Positions 1 through 7,019 of a DNA stretch of 12,154 nucleotides are shown in pieces. Positions within the stretch are counted from its first letter, which is position 1; each line of letters opens with the position of its first letter. Position numbers and translations under genes: made by a program. The stretch comes from JAAYJG01 sp964450305 (lineage in GTDB: Bacteria; Bacillota; Clostridia; DSM-8532), in assembly GCA_964450305.1 (NCBI GenBank), contig CAYVFB010000097.1, positions 1-12,154 on the forward strand, in the 5' to 3' direction. Under the pieces are notes generated by a model. It was not told the origin of the DNA and ran no database searches. It saw only the letters and a list, made by a program, of their open reading frames with translations.

Positions 1-840
1 GATCATCTGGAACCGCTATTCCGGCGGGAAGTTTTAAAGCTGCTCAAGAGAGAAGGAAAAATCAATTCCGCTATCATTGAAAACATGGACTCCTGGCATC
101 ATAGCGGGTTCCATGTCTATTGCGGGCAACCCATCCGGCATGATGATAATGGTTTAGAGCGACTGGCTCAATATGTTATACGGGCTCCCATCTCTCAGGA
201 ACGTATGGTATACCTCCCAGCCGGACAAGTTGGCGGTGGGTTAGCGCAGGTTATATACACTGGGAAGAACAGTAGGGTTCAGGAACGCTTTACCGCATTG
301 GACTGGCTTGCCAGATTGGTTACCCATATACCCAACAAGGGTGAGCAAGTAGTTCGGTACTATGGTTACTACAGCAACAAGGCTCGTGGAATCCGGAAAA
401 AAGCTGAAAGTCTGGCATCAACCAGTAAACATGGTTCAGCTTCCGATCCTTCTGTTCCGGTTGTTCTGGATTCTGACATGTCCGGAAAGGCTTTCCGAAG
501 GAATTGGGCCAGATTGATTCAGAAGGTTTATCATACTGATCCTCTTTTGTGTCCAAAATGCCATGGCGAAATGAAAATTATCTCCTTCATCGAAGACGAG
601 GATACGATACGACAGATTCTCAGGCACTTGGGGCTATGGCGTACCGGCAACCATGATCCGCCGGTACAGGTCAAGCTTTCGAATATAACAACCGGATATG
701 GAAATATACTTCACGTTGATTTTACTTTCCCCCTACCAGACTCGACATTGACGAACGGTAAGCTTTTCATCCGTGAAGAGTACTTTGAGCAAATGCCTTT
801 TGAAGATGCTTACTCTCAAGTGTCCCCCTGCGAGGATTGA
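1..840 (+). CDS. IS91-family (Y2_Tnp-type) transposase, 5' end outside window
   Basis: Rolling-circle transposase fragment that would nick and rejoin single-stranded DNA at the element ends. The reading frame is open from base 1, so about 279 C-terminal residues are present and the N-terminus, with the zinc finger and the HUH metal-binding motif, lies upstream. Recognisable family features are LAQYVIRAPIS, which matches the catalytic tyrosine block (usually RYLxRYxxRxxIS), then a block with VRYYGYYSNKARG, then a late CPKCHGEM motif and an LRHLGLW ending. In the catalytic block only one tyrosine is obvious; the residue four positions upstream, where IS91 has its second tyrosine, reads as Arg. 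This resembles the single-tyrosine ISCR-like branch. It ends at TGA 838-840. Whether the element is active cannot be judged from this part. Confidence 0.85.
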   Translation, partial: DHLEPLFRREVLKLLKREGKINSAIIENMDSWHHSGFHVYCGQPIRHDDNGLERLAQYVIRAPISQERMVYLPAGQVGGGLAQVIYTGKNSRVQERFTALDWLARLVTHIPNKGEQVVRYYGYYSNKARGIRKKAESLASTSKHGSASDPSVPVVLDSDMSGKAFRRNWARLIQKVYHTDPLLCPKCHGEMKIISFIEDEDTIRQILRHLGLWRTGNHDPPVQVKLSNITTGYGNILHVDFTFPLPDSTLTNGKLFIREEYFEQMPFEDAYSQVSPCED

Positions 841-979
841 TGAACAGACTTTAGGGGCAGGCTTTGTTTACCATGCTTTTCGACGCTGTTATTTTTTATT
901 TTAATGACTTTCACAACACTTTTCGAATCAATAACTTTGATAGTTACGATGAGGATATACAATCCAGTACCATAATCAT

Positions 980-1008
980 CCATAATATTTTATTTATGGC
1001 GGGTCTTG
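980..1008 (+). other. Hairpin and CTTG, possible oriIS end of the IS91 element
   Basis: CCATAA (980-985) and TTATGG (994-999) form a perfect 6-bp inverted repeat around an 8-base AT-rich loop, about 140 bp after the transposase stop. CTTG follows at 1005-1008. The family is known to have a subterminal hairpin and a CTTG/GTTC-like junction at this end. No second copy is available for comparison, and another CTTG at 1032-1035 is an equally possible junction. Confidence 0.3.
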
Positions 1009-1018
1009 TGCATGTTGA

Positions 1019-1648
1019 CAGCTATATTCTCCTTGTTGTAGACTGGTACCAGAAAAACCAAATTCCTATACTGAGGTTGCAGTCTTCACCGTGGAAAAAG
1101 GCTCTGTTTATCGCCTGTATAGCATGGATCAAGAGCTTTGGCTGGCCAATGTATCATCGAAAAACCATATCTGGAGCATATACAGCCTTTGCCCAACCAA
1201 GGATATTAAAACCGGCTCCGACGGGCAGTTGATAATGCCCACCGAAGCGCCGTATGTTTACCAGGAAGGCTTTCAGCTTGAGCTCTGCAATGGTGTTGAT
1301 GTACTGGAACCGGTTCTCGTCAGTGATAAAAAATCCATGAAGCTCCTGCAGGAGCTCATTGATTTCTATGAAGAGCAGACGGTGCGCTATGAAAATGTGG
1401 ATGTTTTCACCGTGGGTGACTATTTCCGCTTTTATGACGCTTCCGGAAAAGAGGATACACTGTATTATGTTTTTATGAACCCATCCATCGATGATAAGCC
1501 TCAAATGCTCTCAAACAAAGATGCCCGGGCAAAAGTGCAGATTGCCCTGGAAAGCTACGAGGGCCTCTGCGAGCTTTGGGAAAGCCTGAGGCCGCTTCCC
1601 GATAGCATCAAGCCGCCTGAGCAGGCTTTTCTTTTTCTATTTTCTTAA
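1019..1648 (+). pseudogene. Unrecognised protein gene, probably 5'-truncated by the IS91 element
   Basis: Open frame from just after an in-frame TGA (1016-1018) to TAA at 1646-1648. The first usable start is GTG at 1091, which has no Shine-Dalgarno sequence, and the protein-like sequence already runs before it (SYTEVAVFTVEKG), so the true start has probably been lost to the insertion. From GTG 1091 it would encode 185 residues: acidic, soluble, with many aromatic residues, no membrane segment and no motif I recognise. The region from about residue 55 to 165 reads like a compact globular domain. It overlaps the tail of the convergent DUF7010-like gene by 41 bp, so its last dozen residues (PPEQAFLFLFS) are antisense to that gene and may not be original. 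Function unknown. Confidence 0.5.
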
Positions 1649-2162
1649 CCTCAAATATCAGTAGAACACTGAAAACAATTTCGAAAGCTATCATCATCGC
1701 CGCAACAAGATACGCCGGGCTTTTCAAGCCCACTGCCAGCGCTGCGATTGGGATTACAACCGACAGGACGGTATAAGCTTTGGATTTATACAGCCACCCA
1801 AAAGGCAGCAGATGCGCTCCGAAAACCATCGCCAGCACCATGGTCATTTTCTCGGGAACCGTTGGATATACCCACATCACAATGAGCAGATAGATCAGTT
1901 GGTTTATGGAAAACAATATCCCCAGCGGGGTTAATGGATTATTCTTATTCGTAAAATCGATCTTTAACATTTTAGAAATAACAAACGCAAGCGGCATCAG
2001 CGGAGTACTGCAGCAAAAGGTGTACAGGTTTTTCATGTCCTGCGTCATCGCGCTCATTTGAACGAACATAATCCCGGTCCACAGAATAACAGAAGCAAGT
2101 ATAAAATGCAGTCCCTTTTTTTGTTGGATGGCCTGATCCACTCTTAACGCATTAAGATTCAT
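1608..2162 (-). CDS. DUF7010-like multi-pass membrane protein
   Basis: Integral membrane protein of 184 residues, function unknown. ATG at 2162-2160 is chosen because GGGGGAG sits six bases upstream; a longer frame to 2219 would place this ribosome site inside the coding region. After a short polar N-terminus it shows about five to six hydrophobic segments, including GLHFILASVILWTGIMFV, stretches around PLMPLAFVI, LIYLLIVMWVYP and MVLAMVFGAHLLPFGWLY, and two near the C-terminus, ending in a charged KKIEKEKPAQAA tail. The repeated Pro-Leu pairs and the FGAHLLPFGWLY segment resemble members of the family I remember as DUF7010, found mostly in Firmicutes; that name is from memory. It stands alone, with a 176-bp gap to the upstream radical SAM gene and a tail-to-tail overlap with the plus-strand gene. 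Confidence 0.7.
   Translation of the reverse strand: MNLNALRVDQAIQQKKGLHFILASVILWTGIMFVQMSAMTQDMKNLYTFCCSTPLMPLAFVISKMLKIDFTNKNNPLTPLGILFSINQLIYLLIVMWVYPTVPEKMTMVLAMVFGAHLLPFGWLYKSKAYTVLSVVIPIAALAVGLKSPAYLVAAMMIAFEIVFSVLLIFEVKKIEKEKPAQAA
1611..1646 (+). terminator. Candidate intrinsic terminator of the truncated plus-strand gene
   Basis: AAGCCGCCTGAGCAGGCTT can fold either through AAGCC/GGCTT or through the inner GCCT-GAGC-AGGC hairpin, and is followed directly by a T-rich run (1627-1645). It lies inside the end of the plus-strand reading frame and overlaps the 3' end of the convergent gene. The stem is short, so the call is moderate. Confidence 0.4.
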
Positions 2163-2309
2163 GATTCTCCCCCTGAAAATGAATTTCCTTTTTGTGGTTA
2201 ACGCTTTCCATATTAACACGTTTCACCTAATGTACAACGTATGGTCTTATGAGATGTCTGTAAATTGCTTGAAAAGGCTCCGCAGAAATCTTTCCGATAA
2301 AGCATGAAA

Positions 2310-2331
2310 TTCTCCAAAAGATTGGGGAGAA
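2310..2331 (-). terminator. Weak hairpin after the radical SAM gene
   Basis: TTCTCC (2310-2315) and GGAGAA (2326-2331) can pair around a 10-base loop, seven bases past the radical SAM stop codon. On the minus strand it is followed by TTTC rather than a real T-run, so it is at best a weak terminator. The rest of the 2163-2338 gap holds nothing else I can support. Confidence 0.3.
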
Positions 2332-2338
2332 GGTTGAT

Positions 2339-3208
2339 CTAAAACATCGTAATTTGCTCAACAGCCCGCTTTTCCTCATAGGTATGCAGATATCTGAAAA
2401 TCTCGTCGTTATTGCATACGATTCCGTTTGACTTGCACTCCGCATAAAAAATACGCATCAGGTTATTGTTATTGTCACTTTGGATCTCATAACGATATCC
2501 ATATTGCCGGTGATATTTTTCCTTCAAGCCGGGAAAATGCTGATCCAGCTTTTGATAAAAATATTCCCGGTTTCCCTCACGCAGCGTTAGACCCATGCCA
2601 AAGCAAAGAATCCCGTATACCTTCGCTTCCTTGCAGTAATCCAGAAGCCCCCTGAGGTTTTCTTCGGTGTCATTGATGAAGGGTAAAATCGGATCCAGCC
2701 AGACAACTGTCGGGATACCGCTGTCACGCATGATTTTCAGCACCTCAAATCGCGCTCGGGTGGTTGAAACCGCAGGTTCAAGTATCTTACACAAGTTTTC
2801 GTCATAGGTGGTCAGCGTGATTTGAACCACACATTTCGATTTTAAGTTGATTCTTTTTAATAGCTCCAGATCCCGTAAAATTCTGTCCGACTTGGTCTGG
2901 ATGCTCAATCCGAAGCCATACCGCTCAATGATCTCAAGGCATTTGCGCGTGTGCCCCAGCTCCTCTTCCACATGCATGTAAGAATCACACATCGATCCCG
3001 TTCCAATCATGCACTTGCTGCGCTTTTTGCGAAGTGCTTCCTCAAGCAGCTCAGGCGCGTTCGCCTTCACCTCGATGTCTTCGAAATCATGATCAATATG
3101 ATAGCACTTGCTTCTGCTGTCACAGTAAATGCAGCCGTGGGTACACCCACGATAAATATTCATACCGTTTTGTGCTGACAGTAAGGATTTTACCTGTTTA
3201 AAATGCAT
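2339..3208 (-). CDS. SPL-family radical SAM protein (spore photoproduct lyase-like)
   Basis: Radical S-adenosylmethionine enzyme, 289 residues, of the spore photoproduct lyase-like group (COG1533 type). The [4Fe-4S] ligands are C22, C26 and C29 in GCTHGCIYCD, the classic CX3CX2C motif placed close to the N-terminus as in this group (preceded by GMNIYRGC). Downstream are SAM-domain features: a GTGSMCDSYM segment near residue 70, LSIQTKSDRILRDLELL (about 100-116), and VVWLDPILPFINDTEEN (about 168-184). Known relatives include DNA-repair spore photoproduct lyase and uncharacterised Rv2578c-like proteins; the substrate here cannot be told, and true SPL is usually longer (about 340 residues). ATG 3208 follows AAGGAAAAGAG at a usable distance. 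A strong imperfect hairpin lies in the leader at 3233-3278. Confidence 0.88.
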   Translation of the reverse strand: MHFKQVKSLLSAQNGMNIYRGCTHGCIYCDSRSKCYHIDHDFEDIEVKANAPELLEEALRKKRSKCMIGTGSMCDSYMHVEEELGHTRKCLEIIERYGFGLSIQTKSDRILRDLELLKRINLKSKCVVQITLTTYDENLCKILEPAVSTTRARFEVLKIMRDSGIPTVVWLDPILPFINDTEENLRGLLDYCKEAKVYGILCFGMGLTLREGNREYFYQKLDQHFPGLKEKYHRQYGYRYEIQSDNNNNLMRIFYAECKSNGIVCNNDEIFRYLHTYEEKRAVEQITMF

Positions 3209-3232
3209 ACGTTTCTCTTTTCCTTTATCAGG

Positions 3233-3278
3233 TCATGGTTCGGGCAATGAGTTTCTGTTAAGCCCGATAATACCATGA
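3233..3278 (-). promoter_or_regulatory. Long imperfect hairpin in the leader of the radical SAM gene
   Basis: TCATGGTTCGGGC (3233-3245) pairs with GCCCGA (3262-3267) and ACCATGA (3272-3278), giving a 13-bp stem interrupted only by a TAAT bulge (3268-3271), with a 16-base loop. It ends 24 bases before the ATG of the SPL-like gene, just ahead of its ribosome site. No T-run follows on either strand, so it is not a simple terminator. It could be an mRNA leader structure or a protein-binding dyad. It does not match a riboswitch class I recognise. Confidence 0.4.
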
Positions 3279-3398
3279 TACGATATCCGGCTGACAGCCA
3301 TATGTCATATTTGAAGCTTTTTTCTGTCGAATGTTTATCAATATAAAGCTTTACATCAAAGGTTTTCCGTAATGTTTCAAGAGGCTGGTTACCGGCAT

Positions 3399-3444
3399 GC
3401 GGAGATCCGATTCACTCCGCAGTCGACAGGCCTGCTTTGCAGGC
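3399..3444. repeat. Two adjacent hairpins in the gap between the EamA and radical SAM genes
   Basis: Two inverted repeats lie side by side: GCGGAG (3399-3404) with CTCCGC (3415-3420), and GCCTGC (3430-3435) with GCAGGC (3439-3444) around a 3-base loop. They lie 48 bp past the EamA stop codon. Neither has a T-run, so they are not standard terminators. The arrangement resembles REP-like extragenic palindromes, but no second copy was noticed in this window. Together with the leader hairpin at 3233-3278 they are the main structure in the 283-bp gap 3209-3491. Confidence 0.4.
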
Positions 3445-3491
3445 AAACTCCCAAAACGCAGTGGGTAAGTCGGATAAGTAAACTTTCCATG

Positions 3492-4352
3492 CTACAACAG
3501 CAGTGACAAGGTTCCCACCGTGATTAACGCCAGTCCGATACCGGATTTGGCTGTAAGCTTTTCCTTCAGAAAGATGGATGAAAAAGCGATGGTGATAAGA
3601 ATACTCAGCTTGTCTATGGGCACCACCACGCTGGCAGGCCCGTCCTGTAAGGCCCTGTAATAGCAAAGCCATGAGCCACCGGTGGCAAACCCTGAAAGGA
3701 TCAGGAACAGCCAGCTTTTTTTGTCGATATTTTTTATCGTATTTTGCTTACCGGTGATAAAAACAACCAGCCAGGCCATGATCAGAACCACAACGGTCCG
3801 GATGGCCGTGCCGAGGCTGGACTCAACCCCTTCTATCCCCACCTTGCCGAGGATTGAGGTCAGGCTGGCAAATACAGCCGCACCAAAGGCATACGGAAGC
3901 CAGCGTGTGCTTTTGGACTGGGTATTGGTGGGCTCCTTCCTTTCTATCATCAGATAGGTTCCCACGCCGATGAGCAAAATTGCCGCAGCTTTTACCAGGG
4001 TAATGCTCTCTCCCAGAAAAATAAAGGCAAGCAGCATAGTTAAAACAGTGCTGGATTTGTCGATGGGGGTTACCTTGTTCACATCGCCAATCTGCAGCGC
4101 TTTAAAATAGCACAGCCATGAACCGCCGGTGCATAGCCCGGACAATATCAGAAACAGGAGTGTTTTCCCGCTAATATCTGCTATATTATTCTGTGATCCG
4201 ACAATAAAAACCATCAGCCACGAAAACAGCAACACGATAACCGTTCGCAACGCGGTTGCCACATTGGATTCGGTGTTTTTTATGCCTATTTTGGCCAGAA
4301 TAGCTGTCAGTCCTGCAAAAATTGCCGAGCCGAATGCAAAAAGAATCCACAT
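3492..4352 (-). CDS. EamA/DMT-family transporter with duplicated halves
   Basis: Drug/metabolite-transporter superfamily permease, 286 residues, about ten transmembrane helices; the substrate is unknown (relatives export amino acids, metabolites or drugs). It consists of two EamA repeats of about 140 residues that are unusually alike: FLILSGxxTGGSWLCY occurs in both, as do TVxVLxxxWLxVFIxGxQN and PIDKxSxxxT, and the first half ends in FLGE and the second in FLKE. The linker between halves (MIERKEPTNTQSKSTR) is polar. ATG 4352-4350 is preferred because GGGGGAG lies seven bases upstream; the frame extends seven codons further, but that start would place the ribosome site within the coding sequence. 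A candidate promoter lies at 4392-4420. The gene is probably transcribed alone. Confidence 0.85.
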   Translation of the reverse strand: MWILFAFGSAIFAGLTAILAKIGIKNTESNVATALRTVIVLLFSWLMVFIVGSQNNIADISGKTLLFLILSGLCTGGSWLCYFKALQIGDVNKVTPIDKSSTVLTMLLAFIFLGESITLVKAAAILLIGVGTYLMIERKEPTNTQSKSTRWLPYAFGAAVFASLTSILGKVGIEGVESSLGTAIRTVVVLIMAWLVVFITGKQNTIKNIDKKSWLFLILSGFATGGSWLCYYRALQDGPASVVVPIDKLSILITIAFSSIFLKEKLTAKSGIGLALITVGTLSLLL

Positions 4353-4391
4353 GAACCTACTCCCCCATTTCAAAGAAAGGATATATGGTTC

Positions 4392-4420
4392 ATTCTATCA
4401 TTTTTATGGGAAAGGTGAAA
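4392..4420 (-). promoter_or_regulatory. Candidate sigma-A promoter of the EamA gene
   Basis: On the minus strand TTTCAC (4420-4415) and TAGAAT (4397-4392) are separated by 17 bases, about 40 bases before the chosen start codon. The -10 box is good (5 of 6) and the -35 box is poor. It lies in the 73-bp gap after the YkvI-like pseudogene. Confidence 0.35.
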
Positions 4421-4425
4421 TAAAT

Positions 4426-5485
4426 TCAGGGCTTCCTTTCTCTGAGCGTTGTGAACATCAATGACCCGAGCAGTGCTGCTCCGCAGTATCCGACCAATGG
4501 ATACAGATACCTGACAAGGTTTGAAAAGCCCAGCCCGCTCGCCAGCAAAGCCGCCGCTGCTACCAGTATAATCAGACTTTTGTCCATTCTCCGCTTTCTT
4601 TGCTGTCCGAACACTCTCGCGGCAAAACCAAAAAGAGCGCCTACTGCCGTTGTATAGATTTCAGCGATCAACACCACAATATACAGGATTTGTACGATTG
4701 GAGAAATTTCTCCGGCGATGAAAAGCATCGGAACCTCAAGGCTTTCTATCTGTTCAGTGTGGCTGGCAAGCGCCATATAAATCATTATCGCGCCGGCTCC
4801 CAAGCCCAGCCCTCCTAAAAGCGCGGAACTCCAAACGGCTTTCCGGTTGCGCGCATTCGCCCCCAGAGGCCCTAAAATAGCTGTTGAAATAACCGTGTTA
4901 TAAGAAACATATATAACCGCCGCGCCAAGCCAGTGATTGATGATACCGCTGTGCCCTTGAATTACCGGAAGAGTCTGCAAATTCACGGGATGACGGATAA
5001 CCGAGCAGGTGCTAATCACCAACACCGAAGTCAGCAGAAAGGGCACGACAAAGCTGATGGAATTGATAACGCCGTTAATCCCCGTCAGAACTGTAATAAC
5101 CGTAAGCACAGCCATAAGGAGACTGCCCGCCAGGGGCGGCAAATTCAGCTGCTGCTGAAAAAGTGCACCGGTTCCGGCAATCATTGCGGTTAACGAGCCA
5201 AACAGGAAGATCGTGATAACGATGTCGATAAAAGTCCCCAGAATATTTCCACCACTATGTCGGATCACTTCGAGATGGGATTGCGCATGTAAAACATTCC
5301 CCAGATCCATGATGATATAGCCGAAAACGAAAAAAAGAAGGGTCGCAACCACAAGGCCTGCGATGCCCCATCCCCAAACCGGTTAAAGAACTGGAGCACC
5401 TCCTGGCCTGTGGCAAGCCTGCTCCCACAACAGTGCCTATGTATACCGCGGCCATCTTGAAGGCGGATACACCCTCTTTTTTCAT
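4426..5485 (-). pseudogene. YkvI-like membrane transporter, broken by two frameshifts
   Basis: Homologue of the YkvI group of APC-superfamily membrane proteins (B. subtilis YkvI; substrate unknown). The N-terminus starts at ATG 5485-5483 after GAGAGG and reads MKKEGVSAFKMAAVYIGTVV, then GAG. The frame is then lost near 5412-5419, where one base is missing in what should be FATGQEVLQFF, and lost again at 5371-5375 inside a G-run (TTTGGGGATGG, expected FGxWG). From about 5370 onward it is open to TGA 4426-4428, giving at least ten hydrophobic segments. With both bases restored it would be about 353 residues, close to full family length, so the rest of the gene is intact. Either a recent pseudogene or two sequencing errors, since both changes sit in short homopolymers. 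It lies 22 bp after the QueG-like stub. Confidence 0.75.
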
Positions 5486-5507
5486 GCAAACAAACCTCTC
5501 AGGCATT

Positions 5508-5759
5508 CTATATACTGTCCTGAAACCGGTTTATCACAATCAAATTTAACGAATCCCGAATCGCAACGCAAAGCTTTTCAGGCGCTTCATGCAGCCCAGG
5601 CTTCGATTTCCCTTTCCAGTAATTCAATAAAATATTGTACTGCTTCTTCATTGAATCGATTGAAAAGCCCTTGGGAGCATTGTCGAACCTGTCGATATTT
5701 GCTACACCGCATAAATCTGAACCAAAACTCAGGAAGATCTCTTTAATTGCATTCTTCAT
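5508..5759 (-). pseudogene. QueG-like (epoxyqueuosine reductase-type) 5' stub fused to unknown sequence
   Basis: An 83-codon frame whose first 33 or so residues (including IKEIFLSFGSDLCGVAN and DRFDNAPKGF) match the N-terminus of small QueG-like iron-sulfur proteins that are normally over 200 residues long. After PKGFS the match stops. The remaining 50 residues (from IDSMKKQYN to NRFQDSI) are not recognised and contain none of the CxxCxxCxxxCP ferredoxin motifs expected in the family. The ribosome site GGAAAGG and ATG 5759-5757 are intact, so a short peptide might still be made. I read it as a truncation joined to the tail of another gene, possibly by deletion. A second decayed copy of the same gene start lies at 7020-7105. 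Confidence 0.55.
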
Positions 5760-5774
5760 CGCAAAATCCTTTCC
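5724..5774 (-). repeat. Direct repeat, copy 1 (QueG-like gene start)
   Basis: Shares 21 identical bases beginning AAAACTCAGG with 7055-7075, followed by a gap-free 30-base stretch with 23 matches that ends at the shared CCTTTCC (the ribosome site on the minus strand). Similarity is lost beyond that site. The two copies are 1331 bp apart in the same orientation and bracket the S8 peptidase gene. Confidence 0.7.
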
Positions 5775-5790
5775 TCTATTCTATCATGAG

Positions 5791-5825
5791 TAAGAAAACA
5801 GGCGGGGCATCTTTTTTACCTCGCC
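5791..5825 (-). terminator. Intrinsic terminator of the S8 peptidase gene
   Basis: On the minus strand GGCGAGG (5825-5819) pairs with CCCCGCC (5807-5801), with one A-C mismatch and an 11-base loop, and is followed by TGTTTTCTTA (5800-5791). It starts eight bases after the peptidase stop codon, so the peptidase is probably not co-transcribed with the QueG-like stub and the YkvI-like gene. Confidence 0.6.
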
Positions 5826-5832
5826 CGTATGC

Positions 5833-6975
5833 TTATTGGGGTTTATGCGCCTTTACCGCTTCAATAAAGGCTTCGGGATTGATCAGGCCAAAGCTGTCCT
5901 TATCGCTGAGCTTCGTCTCACATAATAAATCGACTATCTCTTCATAGGTGATGTCGGGATTGACCTGGTAAGCCAGGGCTGAAAGACCGGATACATAGGC
6001 GATAGACCAACTAAATCCGCCTTCCGGCCAATAGCGGTAAGCATCGTCTCCCTCATTGGCGGCCGTTGTCCTGTAACTGCTTGGTGTGAAAGTCAGGTTT
6101 TTGGGTATCCGCATGCCTTTGACATAATGCTCCGGGATAAAGTTTTTGGGATTGTTGATATCGTTGTAAGGAGGGCATCCGCCATAGGCTATATCCCACT
6201 TTATAAGCTCATTGGAATAATTGATGGCGATACCTTCCTGCTCCGCTTTATTTAGGGCAGTCTGCCATTTCTCCCATTGTGAACCCTCTTCGGTTAAACC
6301 ATCCGAGATGGACACAAGGCGTATCTTCTGGTCCTGTGGCAGCATACGGTTAAACTCGATCAGCTCATCCATCGCCTTACAGTAGTTCGAGAAGTTCTCT
6401 CTGCTATCCGGGACAGCAAAATAAAAAAGGTTGACTTCCGGAGCAACGCCGCATGTGCTTCCCGCTATGACAGAGGCACAGCTGATTCCATGGAAGTGGA
6501 GCACGTCAAATCTGCCGACGCAATCGGTCTTGATATATACCAATCTATCGGAGAACTCCTTATGGTTTTCGTTAATGGGTTTATCAAAAATGGCAATAGA
6601 TATGCCTTTCCCGGTGATGCCCACCTGATGGAGATTATCCAAACCGGCTCCATGGGCTTTGGCAGTGGTAAGCCATACTTCAGGCGAAAAACCCTTCGGC
6701 AGCTTTGACGCATCCGGCCATAGGGTTTTGCTGTCATAGAGGACTTGTGCGAGCACCTCCAAGGAGACATCAGAAAAATCCCTGGTGCTCAGATCCAATC
6801 CTGCCGCGCCATTGAAAGTATCTAATGACAGAAGGTAGGTTTCAGCTTCATTTCTGCCTGTCGGCATTTTATCTGATGAGCCATTCAGGTTGCGTATCAG
6901 AAGACAGAAGATTATGACGGCAATGATAAGAACGGAAAGAACAATTAGAACAGGAAATAGAACTTTTTTACGCAT
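5833..6975 (-). CDS. Membrane-anchored subtilisin-like (S8) serine peptidase, divergent
   Basis: Predicted serine endopeptidase of 380 residues held in the membrane by an N-terminal helix (about residues 5-28, after RKK), with the catalytic domain outside; there is no lipobox or cleavable signal. The domain starts near VGITGKGISIAIFD. Triad by position (numbered from ATG 6975): Asp131 in AIFDKPI, where the family normally has DTG/DSG; His162 in HFHGISCASVIAG; Ser322 in GFSWSIAYVSGLSA, where the family has GTSMATPxVAG. The oxyanion Asn is probably Asn255 in NYSNE, 67 residues before the Ser, as in subtilisin (66). Residues 35-110 are a non-catalytic N-terminal part. ATG 6975 is preferred over TTG 6993 because the TTG overlaps the GGAGG ribosome site; TTG 6978 is also possible. 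A terminator follows at 5791-5825. Substrate unknown. Confidence 0.8.
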   Translation of the reverse strand: MRKKVLFPVLIVLSVLIIAVIIFCLLIRNLNGSSDKMPTGRNEAETYLLSLDTFNGAAGLDLSTRDFSDVSLEVLAQVLYDSKTLWPDASKLPKGFSPEVWLTTAKAHGAGLDNLHQVGITGKGISIAIFDKPINENHKEFSDRLVYIKTDCVGRFDVLHFHGISCASVIAGSTCGVAPEVNLFYFAVPDSRENFSNYCKAMDELIEFNRMLPQDQKIRLVSISDGLTEEGSQWEKWQTALNKAEQEGIAINYSNELIKWDIAYGGCPPYNDINNPKNFIPEHYVKGMRIPKNLTFTPSSYRTTAANEGDDAYRYWPEGGFSWSIAYVSGLSALAYQVNPDITYEEIVDLLCETKLSDKDSFGLINPEAFIEAVKAHKPQ

Positions 6976-7019
6976 CAACCAATAATCCTCCAATAAATGA
7001 TAAGCATTTGCTTTTTATG

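Larger units (their letters stand above)
1..1008 (+). mobile_element. IS91-family insertion sequence, right (3') part
   Basis: The window opens inside an IS91-type transposase gene and continues through about 170 bp of AT-rich sequence without a convincing gene. IS91 elements move by rolling-circle transposition, have no terminal inverted repeats and make no target duplication. Their origin end (oriIS) lies downstream of the transposase, carries a hairpin, and sits beside a CTTG or GTTC-type tetranucleotide. A hairpin at 980-999 followed by CTTG at 1005-1008 fits that pattern and is taken as the tentative right end. The left end is outside the window. The transposase assignment is firm; the exact boundary is inference. 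Confidence 0.5.

Noticed and set aside
864..1232. Plus-strand 122-codon frame starting at TTG after the transposase
   Set aside because: AT-rich low-quality translation, no ribosome site, and it overlaps the better frame ending at 1648.
2227..2445. Minus-strand 72-codon frame overlapping the end of the radical SAM gene
   Set aside because: It is another frame of the same gene running into the gap, with no ribosome site or family features.
3412..3672. Minus-strand 86-codon frame at the end of the EamA gene
   Set aside because: Mostly a shadow of the EamA coding sequence; the rest crosses the palindromic gap.
4129..4464. Plus-strand 111-codon frame
   Set aside because: Antisense shadow of the EamA gene and its leader, with no matching family pattern.
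6465..6770. Minus-strand 101-codon frame inside the peptidase
   Set aside because: Out-of-frame shadow of a clear S8 domain.
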